Assembly (NCBI RefSeq): GCF_027497355.1
Contig: NZ_CP114909.1
Coordinates: 4,359,001 to 4,423,000 of the forward strand
Length of the DNA stretch: 64,000 bases
Source of the DNA: Micromonospora sp. WMMA1947
GTDB taxonomy: Bacteria > Actinomycetota > Actinomycetes > Mycobacteriales > Micromonosporaceae
Reading direction: 5' to 3'
Shown here: positions 53,201-63,000 of the stretch, in pieces
How the letters are laid out: each line of letters begins with the position of its first letter
Position numbering within the stretch: position 1 is the first letter of the stretch
The notes under the pieces: generated by a model
The model's input: the letters and a program-made list of their open reading frames with translations, nothing else
What the model was told of the DNA's origin: nothing
Database searches by the model: none
Made by a program: the position numbers and the translations under genes

Positions 53201-54237
53201 CCGCGACCCGCTGGTCGGAGCTGCGTACCTGGATGCGGGACCTGCTGGGCACGAAGCTGGAGCTGCGGCTCGGCGACGCGATGGAGTCCGAGCACGGCTC
53301 CCGCAAGGCCGCCACCGTCCCCAACCAGGTCGGCCGCGGCCTCACCGACGGTGCGCTGCACTTCCTGGCCGCGCTGCCCCGGATGGACGGCAGCTCCGAG
53401 GTGAGCGACCTGGCCGAGGCGACCAAGTCGGTGGTCGAGGAGATCGGCACGTTCTGGCCCGGCCCGACCGCCCCGCCGGTACGGATGCTCCCGGCGCACC
53501 TGATGGTCGAGACACTGCCGCCGCCCGAGTCCGACTTCAAGTTCGTCATCGGCCAGGACGAGCAGCGTCTCGCCCCGGTCTGGCACGACTTCATGACCAC
53601 CCCGCACATGCTGGTCCTCGGCGACAGCGAGACCGGCAAGACCAACCTGCTCCGGCTCGTCCTGCGGTCCATCCAGCAGCACTACCCGCCGGAGCGGGCG
53701 AAGGTCGTGCTCGGCGACTCGCGCCGCGACCTGGACACCGCGATCGGCGCCGCGTACCAGGTGGGCTTCGCGTTCACCGGCGACAAGATGCACGAGCTGG
53801 CCGGCCAGGCGTCGGTCTCGATGAACCGGCGGATGCCCGGCGCGGACGTGTCGTCCGAGCGGATGCGCAAGCGCGACTGGTGGGAGGGGCCGGAGCTGTT
53901 CGTCATCGTCGACGACTACGACCTGATGACCAAGAGCACCGGGATGGGCTCGACGCTCGACCCGCTCCTGCCGTTGCTGGCCCAGGGCGCCTACATCGGC
54001 CTGCACGTGATCGTCGCGCGGAGCACCTCCGGCGCGATGCGGGCCATGATGGACCCGGTGATCCGGCGGATGTGGGAGCTGGGCACGCCCGCGACGCTCT
54101 TCTCCTACCCCAAGGAGGAGGGCAAGTTCCTCGGCGAGGCGAAGCCCCGCCAACTGCCGCCCGGACGCGCCCAGCTCGTCACCCGGCGCGGCGTACGCCT
54201 GATGCAGACCGGTTTCGTGTCGGACACGGCCCGATGA
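50278..54237 (+). CDS. eccC: EccC, T7SS FtsK/SpoIIIE-type ATPase
   Basis: A 1319-residue fused EccCa/EccCb motor that recognises WXG100 substrates and powers export at the membrane. Two transmembrane segments lie at about residues 40-85, followed by the stalk domain. Three NTPase domains have intact P-loops: Gly-Ala-Thr-Gly-Ser-Gly-Lys-Ser near 476, Gly-Ala-Pro-Gln-Ser-Gly-Lys-Ser near 833, and Gly-Asp-Ser-Glu-Thr-Gly-Lys-Thr near 1115. Their Walker B strands are Ile-Ile-Val-Asp-Glu-Phe, Leu-Val-Ile-Asp-Gly-Trp and Val-Ile-Val-Asp-Asp-Tyr; only domain 1 keeps the catalytic Glu. The length is typical. ATGA overlap couples it to the coiled-coil gene, and EccD follows after 13 bases. Confidence 0.95.
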   Translation: MSTVTVKRPPRAAGPEAPEGSIELQEPPLMAEEAPLDFRSFAMVVPMGLGMGAMLAMFGLYNRTPIMYVMGGAMAGGMLLMGVMQIGRAAAERKRKMRGERRDFLRYIGQLRKQAREAADQQRRHVLWNNPQPAWLWSIAMGSRLWERRPSHDDFGRVRIGLGRQTAMLKFNPPSTKPIEDLEPLSSISLRRFSEAYRTVSGIPTSVGLPSFTSVEFEGAIDPAIDLARAMVAQLATFHAPDELRIAVLAAEVHRGPWEWVKWLPHNAHPTAYDAAGPVRMFAGSHDALMDLLGPEITDRGDHDRAVKPTTGEPFLVIVAHLVDLPDSSRLLGAGIRNVVLLDLTGAMPGGPKVLRLTVTDDTVEFPAGATTGTARRDGLDQTQCEALARIIAPKRTSGTLDVSDEPLDTSFELTTLLGIRDAMTFDVQALWRTRTPQRNRLMVPIGVTEEGEVIELDLKESAQGGMGPHGLLIGATGSGKSELLRTLVCGLAATHSSEILNLVLVDFKGGATFLGMDKLPHTSAVITNLADELPLVDRMQDALNGEMTRRQEMLRASGYASLFDYEKARGNGAQLVPFPVLLIIVDEFSELLSSKSEFMDLFVSIGRLGRSLGVHLLLASQRLDEGRINRVEGHLSYRLALRTFSSMESRSVIGVGAAYELPPEPGNGYLKVDTTNLVRFKAAYVSGAYTGTGRRGDVADAGDEPTADVVPFTTRQVAVRHDPGPERPAEQVEEPAADANGPSLVEVLLDRLAGSGPPARQVWLPPLSSAPSLDSLMPSVLPDPVRGMTIDDPAVQGGLRVPVGVVDRPAEQLRELLVVDLGGADGHVGIAGAPQSGKSTLLRSLILALSLANTPREVQFYGLDFGGGGLASIAGLPHVGSIATRMERDRVVRTVEEVLQVMEKREAEFARHGLDSMSSYLAKVADGVIDDGFGHVFLVIDGWYTMKQDFQELEQKFQELASRGLSFGVHVIVTATRWSELRTWMRDLLGTKLELRLGDAMESEHGSRKAATVPNQVGRGLTDGALHFLAALPRMDGSSEVSDLAEATKSVVEEIGTFWPGPTAPPVRMLPAHLMVETLPPPESDFKFVIGQDEQRLAPVWHDFMTTPHMLVLGDSETGKTNLLRLVLRSIQQHYPPERAKVVLGDSRRDLDTAIGAAYQVGFAFTGDKMHELAGQASVSMNRRMPGADVSSERMRKRDWWEGPELFVIVDDYDLMTKSTGMGSTLDPLLPLLAQGAYIGLHVIVARSTSGAMRAMMDPVIRRMWELGTPATLFSYPKEEGKFLGEAKPRQLPPGRAQLVTRRGVRLMQTGFVSDTAR

Positions 54238-54250
54238 GAGAGGCTCGCTG

Positions 54251-55660
54251 GTGACCGCAGCGCTCAACGACCAACTGTGCCGCATCACGGTGATCGGCCC
54301 GGCGCGCCGGGCCGATCTGGCCGTGCCGGTACGGATGCCGGTGGCGAACCTGATGCCGTTGCTGGTGCGGCACACCACCGACCTGGCCCGGGTGCCCGAC
54401 GGCGAGGTGCCCGACGAGTCGTTCGTGCTGCAACGCCTCGGCCAGGCGCCGTTCGAGCTGTCCGGCACGCCGGAGAGCCTGGACTGGCTGGAAGGGGAGG
54501 AACTGCACCTGCGCCCGGCGCAGGACCCGCTGCCCGAACTGGACTTCGACGACCTGGCCGAGGGCGTCGCCACGGTGGTCAACCGGCGCGCCGACAGGTG
54601 GCAACCGGAGTACCGCCGGGTGCTGTTCCTCGTGCTCTGCACGGTGGCGATGGGGCTGATCGCCGCCGTACTCGTGGACCGGGGTCCGGTGCTGCCCCAG
54701 GTGATCGCCGGCGCGGTGCTCGCAGCCGGCCTGTTCACCGCGTCGGTCGTCAGCGCCCGCCAGCAGACCGACGGCGCGATCCCGCTGCTGTTCGGCGGCG
54801 GCGCGGCGTTCTTCGCGGCGGTCGCCGCGTCCAGCGCCGTCGACGGCGACCCGGACGGCGTGGCCTGGAACGCCGGCGCCGGACTGGCCGCCGCCGTCGC
54901 GGTCGTCGCGGTGACCGTGTTCCTGCTGATCGCGCAGCGCACCGTCACACCGGTCATGCCGTTCGCGCCGCTGCTGATCGTCGCGCTGACCGCCGCGATG
55001 GTGGTGCTCGTGCTGCTGGCCGGCGACGGCTTCGCGCTCACCGCGCCGAAGGTCTCCGCCATGGCCGTGTCGGTGATCCTGGTGCTGATCGTGATCGCGC
55101 CCCGGGCGGCGGTGAAACTGGCCCGGCTGCGCGGGCCGCAACTGCCCAAGACCGGCGCCGACATGTCGTACGACATCGAGCCGGAGGACTCCGACCTGGT
55201 CAAGTCGCGCGCCGACGAGGCGGACACCTACCTGACCGCCTGCATGACCGCCTCCGCCCTGGTCCTGCCCGTGCTGATGCACCACACCATGCGGGTGCCG
55301 GGCTGGTCCGGGTGGACGCTCGTGCTCGTGACATCGAGTGCAATCCTGTTGCGCTCGCGTACCTTCTTCGGGCTCTGGCAGCGGATCGCCCTGGTGGCGG
55401 CCGGTACCGTCGGCTACCTCATGGTGGCCCTGATGTTCTCCGACAAGCTCGCCCCGACCGGCCGGTACGTCCTGCTCGGCGGGCTCGTCGCCCTTCTGGT
55501 GCCGCTGGTGATGGCCGCGCTGCGGCCGTGGCCGCGGCGCATGCTGCCGTTCTGGGAGTACACCGCCGGTGGGCTGGACGTCGCCACCGGCCTGGCCGTG
55601 CTGCCGGTGCTCGCCCAGGTGCTGGGGCTCTACGCCTGGGCCCGCGGACTCTTCGGGTAG
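54251..55660 (+). CDS. eccD: EccD, T7SS integral membrane channel component
   Basis: A 469-residue protein with an N-terminal ubiquitin-like domain (about residues 1-95, beginning with strands Cys-Arg-Ile-Thr-Val-Ile-Gly-Pro). About eleven transmembrane helices follow, the standard EccD design. In known ESX systems EccD dimers line the membrane vestibule beside EccC. The start is the GTG at 54251 after AGAGAGGC. It is six bases ahead of eccB. An Arg-rich cytosolic loop separates helices in mid-protein. Nothing is unusual in length or composition. Confidence 0.9.
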   Translation: MTAALNDQLCRITVIGPARRADLAVPVRMPVANLMPLLVRHTTDLARVPDGEVPDESFVLQRLGQAPFELSGTPESLDWLEGEELHLRPAQDPLPELDFDDLAEGVATVVNRRADRWQPEYRRVLFLVLCTVAMGLIAAVLVDRGPVLPQVIAGAVLAAGLFTASVVSARQQTDGAIPLLFGGGAAFFAAVAASSAVDGDPDGVAWNAGAGLAAAVAVVAVTVFLLIAQRTVTPVMPFAPLLIVALTAAMVVLVLLAGDGFALTAPKVSAMAVSVILVLIVIAPRAAVKLARLRGPQLPKTGADMSYDIEPEDSDLVKSRADEADTYLTACMTASALVLPVLMHHTMRVPGWSGWTLVLVTSSAILLRSRTFFGLWQRIALVAAGTVGYLMVALMFSDKLAPTGRYVLLGGLVALLVPLVMAALRPWPRRMLPFWEYTAGGLDVATGLAVLPVLAQVLGLYAWARGLFG

Positions 55661-55666
55661 CCGGCG

Positions 55667-57022
55667 GTGCAGACCCAGCGCGACCACGTCCACGCCCACC
55701 AGTTCATGATGGGCCGGCTGAGTTCCGCCCTGGTCCAGGGCGACCCGTCCACGGCGGAGATACCCGGGCAGCGCGCCGTCACCGGCCTGGCCTTCGGCGT
55801 GCTCATCAGCGTCCTGGTCGTGGCCGGGTTCGCCGTCTACGGCTGGATCGTCCCGGGCGGCAGCAAGGCGTACACCCGCAGCGGCGTGATCCTGGTGGAG
55901 AAGGAGAGCGGCAACCGGTACGTCTACCTCGACGGCGTGCTGCGCCCGACGCCGAACCTGACCTCGGCCATGCTGATCCAGGGCGGCGGCGCCACCGTCA
56001 AGCTCATCTCGAAGGAGTCGATCAAGGACGTCCCGCGCGGACCGTCGATCGGCATCGACGGCGCCCCGCAGTCGGTCGCCACCGGGTCGATGGTCGCCGG
56101 TCCGTGGCTGGCCTGCCTGCCCGGCTCGGTCACCGACGAACCCGGCGACCGGCTCGGCCTCAACCTCGACCCGCGCGCCGAATCCGTCCCGCTGCCGGCC
56201 GACCGCTTCGCCGTCGTGCGCGGCGCCGACGGACCGGCCTACCTGGTGACCGCCGGCCGCAAGCACCGGATCGCCGACCCCGCGGTGCTCGCCGCGCTCG
56301 GCGCCACCACCACCCGCAAGGTGCCCGCCCCGGGCGACTGGCTCGACTTCCTGCCCGACGGGCCGGACCTGGCACCGGCCACCATCCCCGGCGCGGGCCG
56401 CTCCGGCCGGGTCGGCGACAGGACGTACCCGGTCGGCACGCTGTTCCGCCAGCGGCCCGACACCGGCGCGGAGCAGTTCCTGGTGCTGCGCCGCGACGGC
56501 CTCGCGCCGCTGAGCCGGACCGAGTTCCTGCTGGCCACCGCCACCTCCGGAAAGGAGCCGGTGGAGCTGAGCGCCGCCGCCCTCGCCGCGGCCCGGATGT
56601 CGGCCGACCGGTCGCTGCTCACCCGGCTGCCCGACCTGACCGGCCTCACCCCGCAGGAACCCGGCCCGTACGCGCTCTGCCTGCGTCAGAGCGCGGTGGA
56701 CGGGACGCGGTTCGACAGCACCGCGGTGCTCGTCCCGCTGGCCCGCTCCGGCGTCCGCCCCGACGGCCGCACGACGGTGCTCACCGCGCCCGGCAGCGGC
56801 ATGGCGGTGCTCCCGGCACCGGTCGGCACCGGCGCGGCGCAGCCCCTGCCCACCTACATCGCGGAGGACGGAAAGGCGTACCCGATCGGCGACCAGGACG
56901 CGGTGCGGGCACTGAAGCTCGACCGGGTCGTGAACGTTCCCTTCCCGAGAGAACTGCTGGCGCTGATGCCCCAGGGGCCGGTGCTGAGCACGAGGGCCGT
57001 CGCGGCCGCAGAAGTGGGGTAG
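55667..57022 (+). CDS. eccB: EccB, T7SS membrane-anchored periplasmic core component
   Basis: A 451-residue protein. The cytoplasmic N-terminus Gln-Arg-Asp-His-Val-His-Ala-His-Gln-Phe-Met-Met-Gly-Arg is the EccB signature, followed by one transmembrane helix at about residues 42-65. The large extracytoplasmic domain consists of repeated beta-rich segments (Val-Thr-Ala-Gly-Arg-Lys-His-Arg-Ile and later similar units). The GTG at 55667 starts six bases after the eccD stop. EccB stabilises the periplasmic assembly of ESX complexes and has been reported to bind or hydrolyse ATP in some systems. Confidence 0.9.
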   Translation: MQTQRDHVHAHQFMMGRLSSALVQGDPSTAEIPGQRAVTGLAFGVLISVLVVAGFAVYGWIVPGGSKAYTRSGVILVEKESGNRYVYLDGVLRPTPNLTSAMLIQGGGATVKLISKESIKDVPRGPSIGIDGAPQSVATGSMVAGPWLACLPGSVTDEPGDRLGLNLDPRAESVPLPADRFAVVRGADGPAYLVTAGRKHRIADPAVLAALGATTTRKVPAPGDWLDFLPDGPDLAPATIPGAGRSGRVGDRTYPVGTLFRQRPDTGAEQFLVLRRDGLAPLSRTEFLLATATSGKEPVELSAAALAAARMSADRSLLTRLPDLTGLTPQEPGPYALCLRQSAVDGTRFDSTAVLVPLARSGVRPDGRTTVLTAPGSGMAVLPAPVGTGAAQPLPTYIAEDGKAYPIGDQDAVRALKLDRVVNVPFPRELLALMPQGPVLSTRAVAAAEVG

Positions 57023-57029
57023 GTCGATC

Positions 57030-60000
57030 ATGGCAACCCGGATCCGGGACCTGTTCGGTGGCGGCAAGGACCGTCCGGAGGGCGTCGTCCAGCACACCGT
57101 CGGCAACGCCCTCGTGGTGCACGCCGACGACGCCATCAGTCCCGAGGCCCAGTCGCTCGCCCTGTCCATGATCGAGGACGCGGAGAACGACGTGGTCGTG
57201 CTCGACCTCGGCGACGGGATGCCGATCAGCGCCTGGGAGTCGATGGCCGGGGTGCTGCCGCGCCGCCGCCGCGGCATCCGGCTCATCGCCTGCGGCCGGC
57301 ACGGCAACTCCGCGGCGATGGCCGGTCAGTGGCTGGCCGAACGCCTCAACCGCACCGTCATCGCTCCGGACGGCGACCTGGTACGCGGCTCGGCCGGCAC
57401 GCTGTTCGTCCACTCCGTCCCGGGCAGCGGCTGGGTGCGGTTCCGGCCCGGCCGCCCGCCGGCCTGGGACGCCAAGCGCTACCCGACGCCGCGGTGGGAC
57501 CGGGCCGCGATCGACACCCGGCCGTCCAGCGCCACCGCCGAGATCGAACCGATCCCGGCCGGGGTCTGGATCCACAGCAACCGGGACCCGCAGGTGGTCG
57601 ACCCGCAACGGCAACGGCTCACCACGTACGTGCCCTGCCAGCCGGAGACCATGACCGTGCTGCTGGGCTGCCCCGGCACGCCGTCGCTGTCGCTCGACGA
57701 CGTGGTGCGCTTCTGGCGCGGACTCGACGAGGAGAACCGGCAGCGGGTGCGCTTCGTGCAGTTCGGCGAGGTGCGCATCCCCGAGGGCGAGGCGTTCGGC
57801 CAGGCGCTCGCCGACCTGCTGAACACCGAGGTCACCTGCTACACCGGCGTGCCGATCGGCAGCCCGCACCGCTACGAGATCCGTACCGTCCTGCCGGACG
57901 GCGCGTTCGGCTGGGCACCGTACGCGCTCGAACTGTCGTACTCGCCCCGTGCGCACCCCAACTCGCGGGCCCGCCGGCCCACCGTGCTCAGCCACCGCCC
58001 GCCGCTGACCGGCGCCGAGGAGGTCGCGCCCCGGGTCTACTGGTTCGCCCCCGGCGCGGTGGTCGAGGTGGTGCAGACCGGCCTGTGGGTACGCTCCACC
58101 GCCGAGCCGAAGAACGCCGAGCAGGTGCGGTCCGCGATGCTCGACGCGCGCAGCGGCACGCTCGTGTTCGACGACACCGTCCACGCCAGCACCCACCGGA
58201 TGCGGGAACTGGCGCTCGACCTGGCCGCCCGGGTCGACGGCATGACCGGCACGGGCCGGGCGCTGGTGCCGGCGTCGGTGCTGGTGCCCGGCGCCAAACC
58301 GGCCAGCCGGGCGGAGATGGTCGTCGACCTCGAGGCCGAGATGCGCGCCGCGGGCACCGTCGCGCCGGTGCCCGTGTACGCGGAGACCGCCCCGCCCGCT
58401 CCGGTCGCGCCGCCCGCGGCCGACAGTGTGGTGGTCGCCGTGCCCGCCCCGGTCACCGGGCCCGCCGTCGGCGCGCCGGACGAGACGCGCGCCGCCGCGC
58501 CCCCGCTGCCGCCGCCCCCGGTGGCGCCGCTGGTGTCCGAGCTTCCGGCCCCACCCGCGGTCCCGCTGGTGCCGGGACCGCCGGATCCGCCCGCGGCGCG
58601 GGTCGTGCCCGAGCTTCCGGCTCCGCCCGCCGTGCCGCTGATCTCCGACCTGCCGGCCCCGCCCGCGATCCCGCTCCCGTCGGCGTCGCCTGTGGTCTCG
58701 GCCCCGCCGGCGTCGCAGTCCTCGCCGGCCTCGCCTGCGATCCCGCTCCCGTCGGCGCCGCCGGTCGTGGCCGTACCGCCCGTGGTGCCGCTCGCATCCG
58801 AGCAGTCCGCGTCGCCCGCGTCCGGGCTGCCGGCCCCGCCTGCCGTGCCGCTCGTGTCCGAGCTGCCGGAACCGCCCCCCGCGCCGCTCGAGCCGGCGCC
58901 GCCCGTCGAACCCGCTGTGGTGGCCGCACCGACGCCGCCGGTCGGCGCCGTCGAGCCGGTCGCCCCCGCCGACGAGCCGGCACCGCCGACCATGCCCGCC
59001 GGCTTCGGTCATGCGCTCGCGACCCCACCGGTCGCCGCCGGACCGGTGGTGCCTCCGGCGCCGGCACCCGTCGTGGCAGTCGACCTGCCGTCCGCTCCGA
59101 CCGGTCCGGCGGACGTGCCCCGAACGGTGGACGTGCCCGAGACGGAGAAGACCGAGGAGACCGCCGGGACGGCGAAGACCGCCGAGCCGTCCGAGGCCGA
59201 CGAGCCGTCGGAGGTCGCCGCCGAGGCGCGGGTGCAGCCGGTGCCGTCGGCCGGCGCGGGCGCGCTGCTGTCGGAGAAGAAGGGGCTGGTCGACGAGCGC
59301 GCCTGGCTGCGCCGCACGCTCAGCCGCGAGTTCGACGTGATGGCCAGCTCGGTGTCCCGGATCATGTCCGAGCACCCGGGCATGCAGGGCTCCGGGGTGT
59401 CCACCGAGGACGTCCTCGCCGACTCGGTCGCGCTGCGGCTCTACCTGACCGGCCGTGGGCCGGGCGTCGACGCCGGCCTGCGCTCCGGCCGCAAGGGGCC
59501 GCACGTGCCGTTCGCGCGCTGCGTGGTCGCCGGGGTCTCCCGGATGCCGTCGTTCCGGGGCACCACCGTCTACCGGTTGTCCCCGACCGCCGGGGAGTGG
59601 GCGCTCTACCAGGACCGGCGACTGGTCACCGACTGGAGCTTCGTCAACGCGCTCACCCAGCCGTGCGCGTCCGAGGACGGCGACACCGACGTGCTGATCT
59701 GGTCGATGACCGCCCGCCGGACCAGCCTGCTGGAGCCCGAGGGCGACGAGCGCGTCGAGGACCGGGTGCTGTTCCTGCCCGGCACGAACTTCAAGGTGCT
59801 GGACCTGCGCCGGCCGGCGGCGGGCGAGCGCGGCGCGGTCCTGCTGCGGGAGATCGGCGCCAACGAGATCGACGACACCGGCCGGGTCGACTCCAACCGG
59901 GTGTCGCTCGACGACCTGGCGATCACGTCGCTGCGGCGCAGCGTCGAGCGCTGGGCCACGGCCGAGCCCCGGGTACGCACCGGCGCGGCGGCCCGCGGTC

Positions 60001-60038
60001 GCCTGCGGGTGCTGCCCGGCCTGGACCGGAAGGGATGA
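57030..60038 (+). CDS. Large T7SS-operon protein with a degenerate ADP-ribosyltransferase-like C-terminus
   Basis: A 1002-residue protein in the place where EccE often lies, but with no transmembrane helix. Residues 1-440 contain alpha/beta segments I cannot assign. Residues 445-715 are Pro/Val/Ala-rich linker. The C-terminal part (about 745-960) resembles a bacterial ADP-ribosyltransferase fold: Thr-Val-Tyr-Arg-Leu, then Trp-Ser-Phe-Val-Asn-Ala-Leu-Thr, then Glu-Asp-Arg-Val-Leu-Phe-Leu-Pro-Gly-Thr-Asn-Phe. The usual catalytic Glu before the Val-Leu-Phe strand is Arg, so it is probably inactive if the fold call is right. It starts with ATG at 57030, close behind eccB and ahead of the EccA fusion. 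Confidence 0.55.
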   Translation: MATRIRDLFGGGKDRPEGVVQHTVGNALVVHADDAISPEAQSLALSMIEDAENDVVVLDLGDGMPISAWESMAGVLPRRRRGIRLIACGRHGNSAAMAGQWLAERLNRTVIAPDGDLVRGSAGTLFVHSVPGSGWVRFRPGRPPAWDAKRYPTPRWDRAAIDTRPSSATAEIEPIPAGVWIHSNRDPQVVDPQRQRLTTYVPCQPETMTVLLGCPGTPSLSLDDVVRFWRGLDEENRQRVRFVQFGEVRIPEGEAFGQALADLLNTEVTCYTGVPIGSPHRYEIRTVLPDGAFGWAPYALELSYSPRAHPNSRARRPTVLSHRPPLTGAEEVAPRVYWFAPGAVVEVVQTGLWVRSTAEPKNAEQVRSAMLDARSGTLVFDDTVHASTHRMRELALDLAARVDGMTGTGRALVPASVLVPGAKPASRAEMVVDLEAEMRAAGTVAPVPVYAETAPPAPVAPPAADSVVVAVPAPVTGPAVGAPDETRAAAPPLPPPPVAPLVSELPAPPAVPLVPGPPDPPAARVVPELPAPPAVPLISDLPAPPAIPLPSASPVVSAPPASQSSPASPAIPLPSAPPVVAVPPVVPLASEQSASPASGLPAPPAVPLVSELPEPPPAPLEPAPPVEPAVVAAPTPPVGAVEPVAPADEPAPPTMPAGFGHALATPPVAAGPVVPPAPAPVVAVDLPSAPTGPADVPRTVDVPETEKTEETAGTAKTAEPSEADEPSEVAAEARVQPVPSAGAGALLSEKKGLVDERAWLRRTLSREFDVMASSVSRIMSEHPGMQGSGVSTEDVLADSVALRLYLTGRGPGVDAGLRSGRKGPHVPFARCVVAGVSRMPSFRGTTVYRLSPTAGEWALYQDRRLVTDWSFVNALTQPCASEDGDTDVLIWSMTARRTSLLEPEGDERVEDRVLFLPGTNFKVLDLRRPAAGERGAVLLREIGANEIDDTGRVDSNRVSLDDLAITSLRRSVERWATAEPRVRTGAAARGRLRVLPGLDRKG

Positions 60039-60042
60039 CGCG

Positions 60043-63000
60043 GTGAGTCGGCAGGTTCTTGTGGTGGGCGACCGGAAGCCCGGTTCCTATCCGACGATCG
60101 GTTCCGCGCTGTCCCGGGCCGAGCCCGGCGCCACGATCGACGTGCACCCCGGGCGGTACGTCGAGAAGCTCGTGGTCGGTGACCGGGTGACGATCAGCGC
60201 GGCCCAGCCCGGCACGGTCGAGGTGCACGTGGAGGAGGGCAGCGTCCTCGTCGTGCGCGGCGAGGGTGCCCAGCTGCGCGGCATCACGCTCAGCAGCGCC
60301 GACACCACGCTGGCGGCCGTCGACGTGTACGCGGGCGAGGTGGCGCTGGACGACTGCCGGGTCGGCGGCGCCTCCTGGGTGACGCTGCTGGCCCGAATGC
60401 AGGGCACCGTCGCGCTGCGCGGCTGCGACGTGACCAGCTCGGCCGGCGCGGGCGTGGTGGTGATGTCGGCCGGGTCGAGCACGATCGAGGACACCGATGT
60501 CCACGACGTCGCCACCAGCAGCGTCGTGGTCGGGGAGCAGAGCGCCCTGACGCTGCGCCGCTGCCGCCTGCGGACGGCGGGCGCGAACAGCGTGTGCGCC
60601 GGCGGCGACGCCCGGCTCACGATCGAGCAGTGCGAGATCACCGGGGCCGGCAAGCCCGCCCTGGTGGTCGAGCAGCGCGCCTGGGCCCGCATCCGGGGCC
60701 TGTCCGTCACCGGCAGCGGCAACGTCGACGTCTTCGTCCGCGGCGAGGCCGACGTGCAGATCAGCGACTCGACGTTCACCGGCGCCGCGGTGCAGTCGGC
60801 GCACATCGCCGAGGGCGCGTCGCCGTCGTTCCGCAACTGCACGTTCGGCGGTGCCGGGCACACCGCGATCCAGGTGCTCGGCGGCGGCCGGCCGACCTTC
60901 ACCGACTGCACCGTCCAGGACGCGCCGGTCGGGGTCGCCGTCAGCGGTGGCTCACCCCGGTTCCTCGGGCTGACGGTGCGGGGCACCCGCGACAACGTCG
61001 CCGTGCTCGCCGGCGAGTCGGCTGTCGTGCTCCAGCGGCTGCGCGCCGAGATCACCACCGGCGACGGGGTGCTGGTCCAGGACGGTGCCTCGCTGGAGGG
61101 CACCGATCTGGTGGTGGACGCGGGCGAGGCGACAGCGCTCGCGCTGACCGGGCCGGCGCGGGGCGTCGTCCACGAGGCCCGCCTCACCGGCACGGGCGCG
61201 GCCTGCGTGCGGGTGGGTGCCGGCGCCGACCTGACGTTGCGCGCGGCCCTGCTGCGCGGTTCCGGCGTGCTGGCCGAGGGCGCGCTCCAGCTGGGGGACA
61301 GCGAGATCGTCGGCGCGGCCCGCGACGGTCTGCGGGTCACCGGTTCGGCGAGCGTCACGCAGACCCGGGTGCGGGACGCCCGGGCCGACGGGATCGTCTT
61401 CGAGGCGGGCTCCCGGGGCTCGGTGAGCGATGGGGAGGTGCTGGGCAGCGGCGCGGCCGGCATCGGCGTGGACACCGTGGAGCCGGTCGCGCTCACCCGG
61501 TGCGTGGTGCGCGACAGCGGCGGCGAGGACGTCCGCCGTGCGCCCGGCGCCACGGTGACCGCCGAGGCGCTGACGGTGGGCCGCCCGCAGGCCACCCCGG
61601 CGCCCGCCGGCCCGCCGGCCGCCGCGCCGGTCCCGGTGGCCGGCGACGATGGTACGGCGGAGGAGAACGGCACGGACGAGCTGAGCGAGCCGCTTCGCGA
61701 GCTAAACGGGCTGATCGGCCTGCGCGGGGTGAAGCAGGAGGTCACCGCGCTGATCAACCTGATCAAGATGTCGCAGGTCCGGCTCCAGATGGGCCTGCCG
61801 ATGCCGCCGATGAGCCGGCACCTGGTCTTCGCCGGCCCGCCCGGCACCGGCAAGACCACCGTGGCCCGCCTGTACGGCTCGGTGCTCAAGGAACTGGGCA
61901 TCCTGTCCAAGGGCCACATGGTCGAGGCGGCGCGGGCCGACCTGGTGGGCCAGTACATCGGCTCCACCGCGATCAAGACCACCGAGCTGGTCACCAAGGC
62001 GCTCGGCGGCGTGCTCTTCATCGACGAGGCGTACACGCTGTCCAGCGGCTCGGGCGGCTCCGGGCCGGACTTCGGCCAGGAGGCCATCGACGCCCTGATG
62101 AAGATGATGGAGGACCACCGCGACGAGCTGGTGGTGATCGTCGCGGGCTACTCCGAGCTGATGGAGCAGTTCCTCGCCTCCAACCCCGGTATGGCGTCCC
62201 GCTTCACCCGCACCATCGAGTTCCCCAACTACTCCGTCGAGGAACTCGTCACCATCACCTCGAACCTGGTCAGCAAGCACTACTACGAGCTGACCGACGA
62301 CGCGGTGGAGGCGCTCACCGCGTACTTCACGCGGGTGCCGAAGAACGCGACGTTCGGCAACGGCCGGGTGGCCCGCAAGCTGTTCGAGGCGCTGATCAAC
62401 AACCAGGCGTCGCGGCTGGCGACCACGCCGCCCACGAAGGACAGCGAGCTCAACCGGCTCACCGCCGCCGACGTCGAACCCGAGCTGGCGCAGCTGGAGG
62501 ACCTGCCGGTCGAGCAGGGCGAGCAACCCGACGCGGCGACCGACCCGACCGGCGCGATCAACGCGGCCCGCAGCTGGAAGCGGATCTGCGGCCTGGTCGG
62601 CGGGCAGCGGGTGAAGGAGGCGGCCGGGCAGACGCTGTTGCAGCTCTGCGAGGGACGCAACCGCCGCCGCGGGCCCGGCCGCACGGGCAACGTGCTGCTC
62701 GGCGGCCGGGCCGGGAGCGGCCGCAGCGAGTACGTCCGGCTGTACGCGGCCTGCCTGTCGGAGCTGGGCCTGGTGCCGGTCGGCCAGCTGGTGCGGGTGA
62801 GCACGAGCCGGGAACTGGCGCCGCAGTGGCCCGGCCAGGCCGGGAGCCTGGTGGACGCGGCCCTCGACGACGCGGCCGGCGGTGTGCTCCAGCTCGACTA
62901 CGTCGACGACGGCTCCGGCGTGGCGCCGGAGATCGCCGAGGCGCTCGCCGGCCGGATGCGCTCCCGGCTCGGCGACCCGGTGGTGGTGCTGACCGGCGAG

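Noticed and set aside
50206..55227. A 1673-codon minus-strand open frame opposite eccC and eccD
   Set aside because: It is antisense to unmistakable EccC and EccD coding sequence and has no recognisable domain.
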